Shown piece after piece: positions 11,801-23,069 of a stretch of 64,000 nucleotides of DNA. Every line of letters starts with the position of its first letter. Position 1 is the first letter of the stretch. Source of the stretch: Plecoglossus altivelis (lineage: Eukaryota; Chordata; Actinopteri; Osmeriformes; Plecoglossidae); assembly GCA_036571765.1 (NCBI GenBank), contig BROE01000001.1, positions 5,556,322 through 5,620,321 on the forward strand. The letters run 5' to 3'. A program made the translations under genes and the position numbers. The notes below the pieces were generated by a model, which saw nothing but the letters and a program-made list of their open reading frames with translations, made no database searches and was not told the DNA's origin.

Positions 11801-14800
11801 ACCTTAGTTATACAGCACTTCCTTCTACTGTTGGATTAGTGATTACATGATCTTAGAGAGGGTGTGGAGCAGATATTAAGTTCCTTCTTCTCCTCCTCCC
11901 TCCTCCAGCCTTACCCATCTCCTCCCTGGAGCCCGTGGTCCTGACAGAGGGCCAGTCCTACCGCGTGGCCGCCACCTGTCGTGCCGTCGCCCACCCGCCG
12001 CCACGGCTCTCCTGGGACACGGACCTTCCCGGGCAGGCCCAGAACCGCAGTTCGGAGGGTGGCGCCATCTCCACCTACTTCTCGCTACATCCTCTCCGCA
12101 GCATGAACGGCAGGCGGCTGGACTGCCTGGTGTGGCACCCGGGCCTGAGGCAGCCCCGCAGGATCAGCAACACGCTGCAGGTGCACTGTGAGTAGGCCTG
12201 GTTCGGCCACGTTGGGGCCCAAAATACAAGGAGGGGATGGAGGGGCCATCCGTATGAAGTGAACCGTCTGATCCTTTTGGATGTTTCGGTGTCGGATAAC
12301 ATGAGATGCGTAGACGGGCATCATCGCAACTGAAGATGGCACTCATGAATGTTTCAAATCAGAATGAAATGATAGACGTAGCCAAAACATATTGATACAC
12401 GATACGTGACATTAGTTGTTTTTAAATTAAAAGACAAGGAGTATGAAAGGACCTTGTTGACCATGGAAGAATACAATGTTAATCACAAACTAAACTAACA
12501 TCTTTTGGGGAAAAGGTACCTAATAGCCTTCAGTCCTCCAGTGTCGTCTATTACACTGGAGTAGAGTCACCTGCAGAAGAGTAGAAATCTTAGGAACGTA
12601 TGAGGAGATTAAACCAGTCACTCAAAGCCTCACCCCCCCCCATTCTTAAGTAATGGTAGCGAGAATCTTCCAGCACCCTATCTGAGGGATATGACATGTA
12701 CTGGCTGTCTGTTGCCTCTGCCTGCTTTCCACCAGCTTCCTTTAGTTTAGTTTTAATACTGTACTGCTAGAATGATGAACGTTAAGCCCTTCAGACGTCA
12801 ATGCAGACAAAGGAGATATGCCTGACTAAACCAGACTGGATGTGTAACACTAATGGCACCTTCAAATGGGGAGGGGGGCAGCGGCTGTCATTTCTAAATG
12901 GCTCAAATAAAGGCAGACAGTCTGCACTTTAATCCCACAGTTATTGAATCCAATCCAATGTGCCACTTGATTATATGTAATTAAATATGACTTGTATTCA
13001 ATACAGCTACTGTTCTCAATCATAGTTGGACGTTGACCTCTAAACAATAGGCATATTTTATAACCAGTTTATTGAAGTTTCAATATAGTCAGCATATTTT
13101 ATTTTTCCACCAATTTAGCTTTGTGTGTGTGTGTGTGTGTGTGATTTGTCCCAGTTCCTCCCGATGTAAGCATCACTGGGCATGATGGGAAGTGGTTCAT
13201 AGGACGAGAAGGAGCTGAGCTCAGGTGTGAAAGTGGAGGATATCCCAAACCCGAGAACTTCACCTGGACCAGGTATGGCTGACTGGCAGAGTGTCACTGC
13301 TCTGTGTAATACTGTCTACATATCTGAGCTACTGTTTAAATAGGACTGGAGAGAGGACTGCTCTTTATGATGCGCGCGCACACACACACACACTCACACA
13401 CATACACACACACACTCCCGTGTAGCACGCATGGACACAGACGACAAGGCAGAGGGTGTCCGCAAGAAGAGCTTGTCTTCTCAAGCAGTTTAATTCAATA
13501 TAGAATAAAAGCCATGGTATCATATTACTGAATTAGAAAAGGGATTGAGAGAGAGGGAGAGAGAGCGAGAGAGCTGTTGAACACAGAAGGAGCCAGGAAG
13601 GGAGGGAGGAGCAGACGGGGTGGAGGAAGATGGAGCCGCGTCCTAAGCACTTAATCACAGCGTCTCTCTTTAACTATCACCATAACACACAGTAAAACAC
13701 AGGGTGCGTGTTTAATTAAAGATTGTTCTCAGAGCATTACAATAATAACAGATCACACAAGTAATCATGTGTTGCCTCAATGTGCACACTTCCTGATCCA
13801 AAGCAAACCTGAAGGACAATGACTGTTTTTTCCAAAGTTGCCCCACATCATACACACTACCAACTGTTTGTATGTATTTGATGTATGTTGGTGCACTATA
13901 ACAGGATTGTTCTCAACGCATTCAGCCAGTATCCATATCAGTATTCCATCCCCCTATCAGGTCCAGTCTCAGGAGCTGATTCTATCATAAAGGGCTGGTT
14001 TAAAAGGTGGGGCTGAGAATAGAAATCTGAGAGAACCCTTGAATGGAGAAGGAGGGGTTACAGAGGTTAGCAGCAGTAAAATGTCTAAACAGCACATTGA
14101 AACGAGGTTTAACCTGACCCCCCCCAGTGGAGCTGAAACTGGCTTCTCTCCTTTGCACGCCCCACGTCTCAGGTGGCTCCAGTCTCCCAACACTCTCAAA
14201 TCCCAACCCTGCATTTATCAATGAGAGAGAAAGCGGCAGTGAAAAAGCAGTACATACAAATAGCTGGTTCTCCTTTCTGACAAAACCTGATCCATGGCGA
14301 ATCAAAGAACACCTTGTTATAAAAGAACCGGCCTCAGATCCAAGGCAGGGAATGTGATTAGGAAATAAGGGCTGTTTGGAATGAATTGATCTGTGGGTTT
14401 TAAAGGGTACTTCCTGGATGCATACATTTGAAAGATGTTTGGGTTGAGAGTTTCTTTGGAATTCAGAATTAGTTTAATATCGTCTGACTACCGGTATGGT
14501 ATTGCCATGTAACAAACAGCATGGTGTTCTCTGTCCACAGGAAGGGTGGAGCTCTGACAGGAGGTGTGTCTGTACTTGGAAACAGGCTGCTCTTTGGGCG
14601 GGCCCTCAGCTTGAATGACACCGGTGTCTACGAATGTATGGCTCAGAACAGTGCTGGAACAGGCAAAGCTGAGTTCACCTTCACAGTGACAAGTAAGAAC
14701 AGTATACTTGATGTGGAAAGTAAACCACAAGAACAGGGCCAAATGGCCTGTTAGGGGGGGGGGGGGAATAATGGATTTAAATAACTTTGCTGCCCCCTGG

Positions 14801-16261
14801 TGACAAGACGGAAAAATTGAATCGACATGTGCAACTAGGTGTAATGAGGGTCTTTCTTTTAAGCTCCTCCTCCTGCCTCAGGGAAGAGTGTGCAGGAGTC
14901 CACCTTCGACAGCCTCCTCCTGATAGCTGTTGGAGCAACCGCAGGTGCTCTGGTCCTCATCATGATCATCATCATATTCCTGGTGCACCGACACCATAGA
15001 CGGCGGACCAAGAAACTGGAGATGGAGCTCGATGAAAGGACGTGAGTAGGGGAATGTGTTCCAACTATTTGTCCTCAAAGGCTGAACTTTGAAGCTGTGG
15101 CATTTAACCATTTTCTGTGTCAATATATGTATATCTTTTTTTTCTTAATTTCCTACAGGGAGGAGATGAACTCACTTTCCAGACAGGCCTCATTCAGGAG
15201 ACTCAACTCTCTCAGCTCAGATCCCAGAGTGCTGGTAAAGAAATTACCTCACGTGGTCTCATTTCACATGAATGCAACATGCTTCATTTCGTAATCAATT
15301 TATGTATCTGATATCGGTCCCGCTCTCTAACCCTTGATCTTTTCCCGTGCCTCCTCCGTTCAACCCCAGAATGAGGACAGTGTCTCACTCAGAGTGGACA
15401 CCAGGATTAAACACAGCCAGCTGTCTTTGGATGTGAGTTGAAAACCTTATAAGGGTTATGGTGCAAAATAGACGTCCCTATTGACACTGAACTTGATGAC
15501 GAGATCAGTGAAGTTACCAACGCTTATTTCTAATATGGTCCCATGCATCGGTCTACTGTGGTGACTGTAAATGACGTGATTGTTTTCGTGTTTTTCCTCT
15601 CCTTGACCGTTTCCCTGTTCAGGACCGGCCCGTGTACCGGAGCAGCCAGTCCACGCTGGGAGGGAGGCGGGCAGCACCAGGAGAGGTGGAGGTGGACCAC
15701 CTGGGCCGGCCCCTGCTGTACCAGGCGAGCTGGCGCGGGAGCCTGAGGGCCTCAGCAGACTTGGACGAACAGCGCAGGCAGAGGGTGGAGTCCTACCTGA
15801 GGAGCAGCCACATGTCATTGGTGCGTGTTGGTAGGGGTGTGGACGAGTGATTCACAACACAAATACAATCCTTATGTGTCCCCCAGCACCCCCCCCCCCC
15901 CCCCACCACCACACACAAACACGCTCTCATAGACACCCACGTCTCATACCTTTTGTAACCCTCCCCCATCCCTCTCCTTCCTCAGGACTCGGGCATCCCC
16001 TCCTCCCAGCCCCAGCAGGACAGTGGTGAGAGCCACACCACCCAGGACCTGTCCCCACCACCCCGGGACTGGTGTGGCCCCCAGGGGCCCGAGGACTGGG
16101 CTCCCAGTCTGACCCTGCCGGAGGGCGATGAGGTGGACTGTGACACTTCCTACCAGATCTCAGAGGCGCTCACCAACCACTTTGACTACAGCAACGGCTT
16201 CCTGCGGCCCAAACCTCACTCGAACGCCATCCTCCTGCACCCCCGGGGACAGATTATATAG
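8900..16261 (+). CDS. nectin4: Nectin-4-like immunoglobulin cell adhesion molecule, with duplicated V-domain exons
   Basis: Exons: 8900-8963 (signal peptide), 9751-9948 and 10150-10317 (V domain, copy A), 11909-12187 (C2 domain 1), 13155-13272 and 14541-14692 (C2 domain 2), 14882-15041 (membrane), then 15159-15234, 15370-15432, 15623-15820 and 15986-16261 (tail). With copy A alone the frame gives 583 residues (human nectin-4 has 510). V-domain cysteines lie in LPCHYQ and SDEGSYTC; C2 cysteines in AATCRA, RLDCLV, LRCESG and YECMAQ. The membrane helix is rich in Ile and is followed by basic residues. The tail end (EALTNHFDYSNGFLRPK) resembles the human nectin-4 C-terminus. C2 domain 1 also shares RSMNG and the WHPGL-like motif with nectin-4. 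Known role: calcium-independent cell-cell adhesion. Other nectins are less likely. A second V-domain exon pair lies at 10931-11637. Confidence 0.88.
8964..9750 (+). other. nectin4 intron 1
   Basis: Sequence between the signal-peptide exon and V exon A1. It starts GTAAGA and ends in a poly-C tract followed by CCAG. No embedded gene was recognised; the 74-codon frame at 9049-9273 looks incidental. Confidence 0.6.
10931..11637 (+). other. nectin4: second V-domain exon pair (copy B) of nectin4
   Basis: Two exons, about 10931-11161 and 11470-11637, repeat copy A (9751-9948 and 10150-10317) in order, phase and content. The first B exon is identical to the first A exon over 155 bases and then differs in its last 37 bases, changing HHNEIHT-type residues to HPTEGHT. 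The second pair differs at a few residues (VKFESVSPAND against VKFERASPTDN). All ends are phase 1, so use of A, B or both keeps the frame; both together would give 716 residues. The acceptor AG of A1 is mutated to CG in B1. The next AG (10976-10977) would break the frame, while CAG at 10928-10930 restores it with a 16-residue extension. Alternative V domain, tandem V-V protein or dying copy are all possible. Confidence 0.7.
12188..14540 (+). other. nectin4 introns around C2 domain 2
   Basis: Two introns (12188-13154 and 13273-14540) flank the small exon 13155-13272. The first ends in a GT-repeat tract (13122-13142) then TTTGTCCCAG. The second contains CA-rich microsatellite DNA near 13375-13420 and a GA-rich run near 13543-13573. 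No other gene was recognised. Confidence 0.6.
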
Positions 16262-16722
16262 GTGTGCACATGTACGGCTGGCAGAATGTGATGATCATCT
16301 TCAAAATGTGGTGATCTTCCCTACCTCACAAGAGGCCAGTTACTGAACTTTCTAGGTGACAGGTCACCCTAAGTTGGCAAATGGCTAACATATGCTTTTT
16401 TTATTGCTTTGGAAATGTAGTGAATGCCAGTATATTTTTCTAATATCTGGCCATCTCTGGAACATCAATCATGATTACACAGGAAGAGATCATACTACAC
16501 TCTGTTCACTAAGGGATTGCTGAATTTCTGGGCAATATTTAACTTATTGTAACTACCGCAGAACTTCCTAAGAATGATAGGTGTTTTTTTCAAATACTGT
16601 TGTCATATTTGCCACCCCCCTCCCTTGTAAAATAATTTGCAAGAAACCTCCAGAAGTTACAAGTATTTGAAATGTTAGTTAGGGTGTGGTTGTAGACTTG
16701 GATACACACAACACAGGTACAT
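16262..16722 (+). other. nectin4 3' UTR / intergenic
   Basis: No gene is recognisable between the nectin4 stop and the inverted-repeat element that follows. No canonical AATAAA was found before that element, so the transcript end is undefined. Confidence 0.4.
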
Positions 16723-17853
16723 ACCAGGGGGGTGTTCCATCAACATGGCTTAAGGAAAAGCCAGGCTTATTTCGACAAGTCTTGCTTACTTTAGCGAGAG
16801 TTCCGTTCCATTAAGACGGCTTATTGTAGTTCAAGCTACGTAACCAAGGCAACTTAGACTTCTGAACTAGCCTGCTACGTGACAGGCTATAAGTCGAGCT
16901 AAACTAAGATGTGTTGAAGTTGAAAATAATTTTTAAAAGACGGGATCGAATATCAAAAGACAGTTCCTTCGAGTAGATTTCAGCCTGCTAAGCATTATTT
17001 TTTGTTCCCTCATTCTTAGAAAACATTAGCTCAGACTGGGGGTTGGGGGGGGGGGTTAGGGTCACCTTTTGGGTCACCTTCTGATCTGAAAATCTGTGCT
17101 AGATCTGTATTTCAGTGAATCCCCATTTAAGTTATGGTCATCTTTCCCTTTTATTTGAATGCTCAGCTTTTAGCCTATCATTTAATAAATGTGTGTAGCA
17201 AAGTTATTTTTGAAGTAATTCATTCATTTTGTTTAAAATTTGCAGACAAAATCTGTAAGCCCACATTGAGTGCAAGCCGGCCTACAGTGTTGAAATTCAT
17301 CCTACAATTTTCAAATGTCTGCCGCATTCTTTTTTGGCTATTATTCTCAATCTCCTGTTGAGAACATTGGCCAATGATAAATCTATTGCCAGAGCGGTCA
17401 TCAAATTACAGTATCAGTAGGCCTCGATGCATTACCTATGTTAAGTAGATTGGGTTGGCATACGATTTACGCATTTAAACGGACGTTTCGGTTTGACAAG
17501 TTGACTCCCTTGGTGTGTTAATTGCGGCAATATTTCTCTCTTGGTGAACTACAGCCCCAAAAATCTGGAATCGATTTACGCAGCTAAAAATAACACCGAA
17601 TAACAATGTACGCTTTGATTTTTGCGTCATAACTCCTCTTCGACGATTGCCTGATCTGGGTTGCTTATGTTCTCTGTGTACGCGCTCAATTGAAGCTAAT
17701 TGAAGTCTTGCTTGAATTGGCGTTGCTTGTTAGTGGAACGGAACGTTAGTGGAACAGGTTGAGGCTTTAGTCTAGGTTGACTCTAACCTAAGAGAGGTTT
17801 TTTGTGTGTAAGCGCGGCTTTCTTTAGCGACGTTGATGGAATACCCCTCTGGT
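16723..17853. mobile_element. non-autonomous DNA transposon (MITE-like) with terminal inverted repeats
   Basis: The left end (ACCAGGGGGGTGTTCCATCA) and the reverse complement of the right end (ACCAGAGGGGTATTCCATCA) match over roughly 35-50 bases with few mismatches, and the match continues into a GCTTA/AAAGCC-like part. The inside is about 1.0 kb, AT-rich, with no transposase-like frame. I could not identify a clear target-site duplication, so the superfamily is open; a Harbinger- or hAT-type element is possible. It sits between nectin4 and the first zinc-finger gene. Confidence 0.6.
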
Positions 17854-18085
17854 TTATACCAATGTACATTTTCCAAAACGTTCACAAGTTGTGAACCTTG
17901 CCACACAGACCCATGTTGTGTGGGTTCATTCCAACTTCCCCATAGACATTTTAAAGGAAACCTTTGCAGCTATACGACTTGTGCACTCATGCATCTGCAT
18001 TCATACTGTAAGCTCCACTCAGTTCTGATATCATCCCCATACACATGCTGTCAATGTTCTTGTTTATTTACACAAACATTAAATA

Positions 18086-18148
18086 TGAAATTGTCCACAC
18101 GGTTCATAAATATTTGTATCAAACCTGCTGTTCCTGTCCCCCTCTGAT
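18086..18148. repeat. 63-bp direct repeat, copy 1
   Basis: The 63 bases from TGAAATTGTCCACACGGTTC to the CTGAT end recur at 19343-19405 with a single difference, in the same orientation. This copy lies downstream of the stop of the minus-strand zinc-finger gene, in its probable 3' UTR. A minus-strand AATAAA (TTTATT at 18063-18068) is nearby. Confidence 0.9.
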
Positions 18149-18340
18149 CCATATCCTGATATTGACCAGCTAAACAGTTCTAGCGGGACATCTTGTTCAT
18201 GTGCACACTCTTGTTACATCCTATAGCTTAATGCCACAGATCCATAAACGAAACGCTCTGGTGGCATGTGTGATGATGACAGGCCCACAGTGTCAGCTTC
18301 TGACACAGACATGGTGGAGCTCTGAGTGGTCACGTTTGGG

Positions 18341-20287
18341 CTAGGGCCCGAGGTGCTTGTGGTTGCGTTGGTGTGTTCGAAGGTTGCTTCTCTGGTTGAA
18401 ACACCTCCCGCAGGTGCTGCACGTGTACGGCTTCTCCCCTGTGTGAATCCGCTGGTGGATCTTCAGGTGGCTGAAGCGGTCAAAGCTTTTCCCGCAGTAT
18501 CCGCAGTCAAACCATTTCTCCTTCCCGTGAGGTCTACTTGATTTAATAATGGCAGTAAATTCTTGGCCAGTTGAGGCCAACGACAATGTAGTGCTGCCAG
18601 CCCAAACACAGGAATGTCCTGGAATCTCGGTCATGGTTGGTTTATGGACCGGTGTCCGGACAGTGGTGTTAGTTGCAATCTTTCTGTTGGAGCTCATAGT
18701 CTGCCCTCTGTCCTGCCCTGGTCCCTGTGTCTTAAGAACAGACTTGTCCCTTCCAAACACATCACCGTATCCCGTCTCTCCCATTAGGCCTCTCTCACGA
18801 CTTTCCATCGCATTTTGAATAAGCTCTATTTCTTTCTCTAAATGACCTGGGTTTTGTTCTATACTGTAATAGCCATCTGAATCTGCAGTCATATCGCTGT
18901 CTCTCTCTGACACAGGGGACCAGCGGGGGTGTTCTCTCTCCTCCGTGACAGGACAGACCCCCTGATGGGCCGTCCCCTCGGTAACACCAGGCTCACTTCC
19001 TGGCAGATGCACCTGGACGCTGTCGGTCTCCTCATCTTCCTTGGGCTCGGCCTTGATTAAGTGTAGGTTAAAGACGTCAATCTCCTGCTTTAATGGAGCC
19101 TTTTTCAGGCCTCTTTGTGAATCTGCGCTTGATTGTGCTGAATTTTCACAAAGTTGCACATTCGTAGGTGGGATGAACTCCTTACTTGTGTTAGGTGAGG
19201 TCCCTCTGCCTGAAACCTCAATAGAACCGATAGTTCCTGAAAGGAGGTTGACAATGAAACAAAGTTACGAAACGTGGTTTTAAAAGCATTTTTATGGCAA
19301 AAAAAGGGGACGGGAGGCATATGCTTTAATAATAATTACTGCTGAAATTGTCCACACGGTTCATAAGTATTTGTATCAAACCTGCTGTTCCTGTCCCCCT
19401 CTGATAATAGGACATAGGACATAATAGGACATAAACAAATTCCTTGTACATCCCTAGTACCAAATCAGCAATTCAGGTAATAACAAGTAGATTATAACAG
19501 AACTTGAATTGAAAGTCTTACAGTTTGAGACAGATGATATGAATGAAAGATCTACAATGTTACAAATTGAATATGGGAATTGAGTAGAATAACCTTGACA
19601 AGCTGATGTCTTCTGAGTCTTGACACAGGCAGCAACAGTAAGTTGGAGGTTGATTCGGAATGCTATACTTAACGGCATGCCTGTGTTTTAATCTGTTCAT
19701 GTCATGGGAAATACTAAGTCGAATACGGAACACAACCTCACAGAACAACGTAAATAGTGTTGAGCTATTTCTGGTTTTCCTGGAACTTTCCATGGAAAGG
19801 TTCCATGGGTTCCAATTATGGAAATGTTCAATTCGAGTCATGTTTCTCTTGAATAAATAATGCAGACTTTGCCTGGTATGTGAAAGAAACCTGGGGTAGA
19901 AAACTACAAAAATAGACAGCAATATGACAGTCACAAGTGAACAATTCCATTTTCCTCCCATTTCAGGGATGTTGTCACAGCCTGCGTACAGAAACAGGTG
20001 ACGGATGAGACTTGTGACTCACCTTGTTCAATTGTGAATGGCGAGGACGAAAGAAGACGCGCCGCCGAGATGTTAGAAATGTTTGCATTTCCTCGTTCGT
20101 TTTCAGTACATTTTCTTTTTAATTCTTCTATTTCATTGTCTCGCCGGCATATTTCCAGTCGTAACACCGCAAACTCATCCTCGAACAATTTACTTATTTC
20201 CGCGATGGCAGTTTTGGTTAGTACATCCACCACTGACGTTAATTTGCTATGAAACGTCACATTTACCGCGTTGTCTTGGAATAACAT
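18341..20287 (-). CDS. C2H2 zinc-finger protein with teleost N-terminal helical module (gene 1)
   Basis: The N-terminal exon is 20287 down to 20023. It encodes about 88 residues: FHSKLTSVVDVLTKTAIAEI, then an acidic and leucine-rich helix, then GNANISNISAARLL. The zinc-finger exon is 19237 down to 18341. It holds an acidic Ser/Glu-rich linker and two C2H2 fingers (FDCGYCGKSFDRF... and YTCSTCGRCFNQRSN...) joined by a canonical TGEKPY linker, ending at TAG. Likely a nuclear DNA-binding regulator; its targets are unknown. Oddity: the first exon ends in phase 1 (CAAG then gtgagt), whereas the strong acceptor CCTTTCAG before 19237 needs phase 0. A short middle exon (phase 1 to 0, as in two sister genes) may lie in 19240-20020 unseen, a weaker acceptor may be used at 19206, or the gene may be broken. 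Confidence 0.75.
19343..19405. repeat. 63-bp direct repeat, copy 2
   Basis: One-mismatch copy of 18086-18148, located in the intron just upstream (in gene sense) of the zinc-finger exon of gene 1. The two copies therefore flank that exon. Confidence 0.9.
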
Positions 20288-21078
20288 TCTGCCTCGTTAG
20301 TGAGCGTTCTGTACTAGAGTTCAAAATGCAATATACAATGTCAAAATAAATAGCATAAAGTGTAAAATGGTCAATTGTTTGTACTTTCCCAGCCTAAAGG
20401 CAGAGAAGCTGAAGGGGAGGAGCGCGTGACCACATGACAAAAAAGTATGTACAGTGTCCATAATAGGACACTTTACTACAAGCGTGAAAAACCGAAGTAA
20501 AAAATACTCCGAAATGTTCCCAGAATCTTCAGAATTGTCCAGACATTTCTAGGAAACTTCACATGTACGAGTATGAAGTGTGTGTCCAAAATATTTGTTT
20601 CCAAATAGTAATAATAAAACGTGGGAATACAATATATTGTATAAAATGAATTTAGGCCAATAGGGTTTCACTTTTTCTTTTAAACTTTTACCCTGAACTA
20701 ACCACTTCAAACTGATGGAGCTTATTAGGTCAAATATGATGTAAGGTTTCTTCAAGTTAAGGAACACATCCCTAGACTTTGGGACATATTTCATGGACTC
20801 CTGCAATGTGTAAGTAGCACATACCACACTTATTTACTTCAATTAATTTTAATGACAATTGAAACACAGAAGAATTTGCAGAAACGTAAAGAAGAATTTC
20901 TAATCTCCACAAACACAGGACCCATGTGTCAAACAACTTGCCGTTCCACAAAAAAGTCAGGGCAGTACCACAGATCTAACAGAACATTCCCTGTTAATGA
21001 ATAACATTACAATGTTTAAGTAATAGACGATAATTACAATTGAAGTGCCGCAAATGCATGTTTCTTTCTTCGAACACA
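20288..21078. other. intergenic DNA between zinc-finger genes 1 and 2
   Basis: AT-rich DNA between the start of gene 1 and the stop of gene 2, both on the minus strand. It should hold the gene 1 promoter and the gene 2 3' UTR. No TATA box or coding frame was recognised; the 92-codon minus frame at 20549-20827 has no family resemblance. Confidence 0.4.
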
Positions 21079-23069
21079 CTATTTGAAACACCGGGTCTGA
21101 GACATCATTAAACTGGTGTGGGGGTCCTCTGCATACGCAGGAACCATGGGCCTGTGGACAGACGCGTCGCTCTGCCCCATGTGAGTTCTCTGGTGGGACT
21201 TGAGACTAGAGCGCTGGGTGAAGCACTTGCCACACTGCACACACTCAAATGGCTTCTCTCCACTGTGGACCACGGCATGTCTTATAAGGTTACACTGCTT
21301 GGTGAAACTCCGCCCACACTGCACGCAGCTGAACGGTTTCTCGCCGGTGTGACTCCGCAGATGCTCCTTCAGCTGACTGAATCGCATGAAGCTCTTCCCG
21401 CAGAAGGTGCAGCTGAAACGCCTCTCCCCCATGCCGCCAGAGCGCCATGGCGTCCTTATCCTCCTCGCCATGTTGAAATTGCTGCGACCGTATCCGGAAA
21501 AGGCTGAAGCCGCCAGGCTGGGCCCAGCAGCACCTGCGCCTGCGCCCCCCCTGTCTGTGGCCTCCAGGGCCCTATATTGCTGCTGGACAATCATACCATT
21601 CTCATCGATTAAGTTCACCCCGTCGCTGCTCTCACTTTCCTCGGGTATGTGTACCGTCTGTTGTCTTGGCCCTTCACCTAACGCTCGAGTATGTCTCTTC
21701 ATGTGGGCCACACGGCCTGTTTTGGAATGTCTTTTTCCTTTGGAGGGGAGCTGAGGACCTGTGTCCTCACTCATGGAGGGAACTGACAGCATCCCACTAT
21801 GAGAGGGGAACATGGAGAGACTTTGTTGGTACTGGTCGGTGGGATCGAATGAGAAATCGGAGTCGGCCGGCTCTGTGTCTGGATTGGAGGACCAGAGGTG
21901 TCTGTCGGTGGGGTCCATGCCATACGGGTCTGAGGGGATGATGTCTGCGGCTTCGTCTGGCTCCTCCCGCTCTCCTTCGTCCTTCACTATTCGCGGATGT
22001 TCCCCATTGGTTACACTGGACCCGTGTGGCTCCGAGTACCCCTCAAAGTGCTCTGTGGTAGGCAGCGCTGGCTCCGGGTCCTCGGGCCCCTCGGCGGAGG
22101 GGTAGAGTTCTACAGACGCGTCGGTCAGCTTGTCGTTGCGGCGTTGTTGAGAGGTTGCTGCTTGCCCAGCCTTGGCATGAGACTCTGATTGAGACACAAG
22201 CGTACTTGGTTAACACACACTGTTTGAATGTCTGAGTGTGACGCTATGGTCTGTATGAGTGACAGATGTGTGTGTGTCAGACATGTCTAAACACACCCAC
22301 TCTACTGATCCTCAGTTTCTCCAGTGGATCTGGGTCAGTCTTCCACGTGTCTTCTTCCTCAATCAGTATGGGCTCCGACTCAGCATTCTGCTCCACATCT
22401 CCAGACTAGAAAAGAAAAAGAGACATTTTCGCATCGGTATATAGCACAGAGCAGGACCAGAAAACTATTTGATAAATGCAAAAATACAGATAAAAAAGGA
22501 ACCAGATAACAACATGTCAACAGACATTGCTGTTGTGTTGTTCAGCAGTGGCCCCTGGGTTAGCCTTGTTGTCCCCCTCCCCCCCAGGTACCGGCCCCGG
22601 CCCTCTTGTAACACTAACTTGGGTAGACTGGAGTTGAATATCCTCCTCAACTGCATCCATGCATCTCCACTGTGAAGTGTTCCTCCCTTTGTTCAAAACC
22701 ACCTTGACTGGATAGGTTCCTCGTTCTGTTACCATGGGGTTAAAATCAATCATATTATTTAGGAACATTGCAAACATGGGATAGAAGTGTAATTGCGCAT
22801 GCAGGAGGGTATCGTACCTACACTCGCCTTTCTACAAGGCTCCAAGTCCACTAACCTTTTCTCCTTACTAGTCCTCGAGTCCTCCTCAGTTCGCCCTCCA
22901 TCAGTGTGTATTTCTTTTTCAGAACATCAATATCTCGCTGGCTTTGCGTTAACTCCAGACGTAGAATGGCACAGCTATCATCGACGCGCCTGTTTATTTC
23001 TGCTACTGCCGCTTTTGCCAGTATCTCCATGACAGAAGTCAACTGCGCTTGAAAATTGCAGTTAGACAT
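21079..23069 (-). CDS. C2H2 zinc-finger protein with teleost N-terminal helical module (gene 2)
   Basis: Proposed exons in gene order: 23069-22856, 22725-22619, 22405-22297 and 22184-21079, joining in phase to about 511 residues. Exon 1 encodes the shared module (FQAQLTSVMEILAKAAVAEI, then RRVDDSCAILRLELTQSQRD). Exon 3 has a strong acceptor (TTTTCTTTTCTAG) and encodes acidic sequence (GDVEQNAESEPILIEEEDTW). Exon 2 is the least sure: its acceptor and donor are moderate and were chosen because the phases fit. The last exon carries a long acidic linker and three C2H2 fingers (FSCTFCGKSF, FSCVQCGRSF, FECVQCGKCF) with TGEKPF/SGEKPF linkers, then a 31-residue tail. Likely a nuclear DNA-binding protein. 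It is head-to-head with arhgap30, whose start lies 1.4 kb away. Confidence 0.8.

Noticed and set aside
19560..19961. 133-codon minus frame in the intron of zinc-finger gene 1
   Set aside because: Considered as the missing middle exon, but its translation has no acidic or zinc-finger-gene character, and no matching phase 1-to-0 splice pair was found.
21118..21507. 129-codon plus frame across zinc-finger gene 2
   Set aside because: Antisense of the C2H2 finger region; its residues follow from the repeated finger motif on the minus strand.
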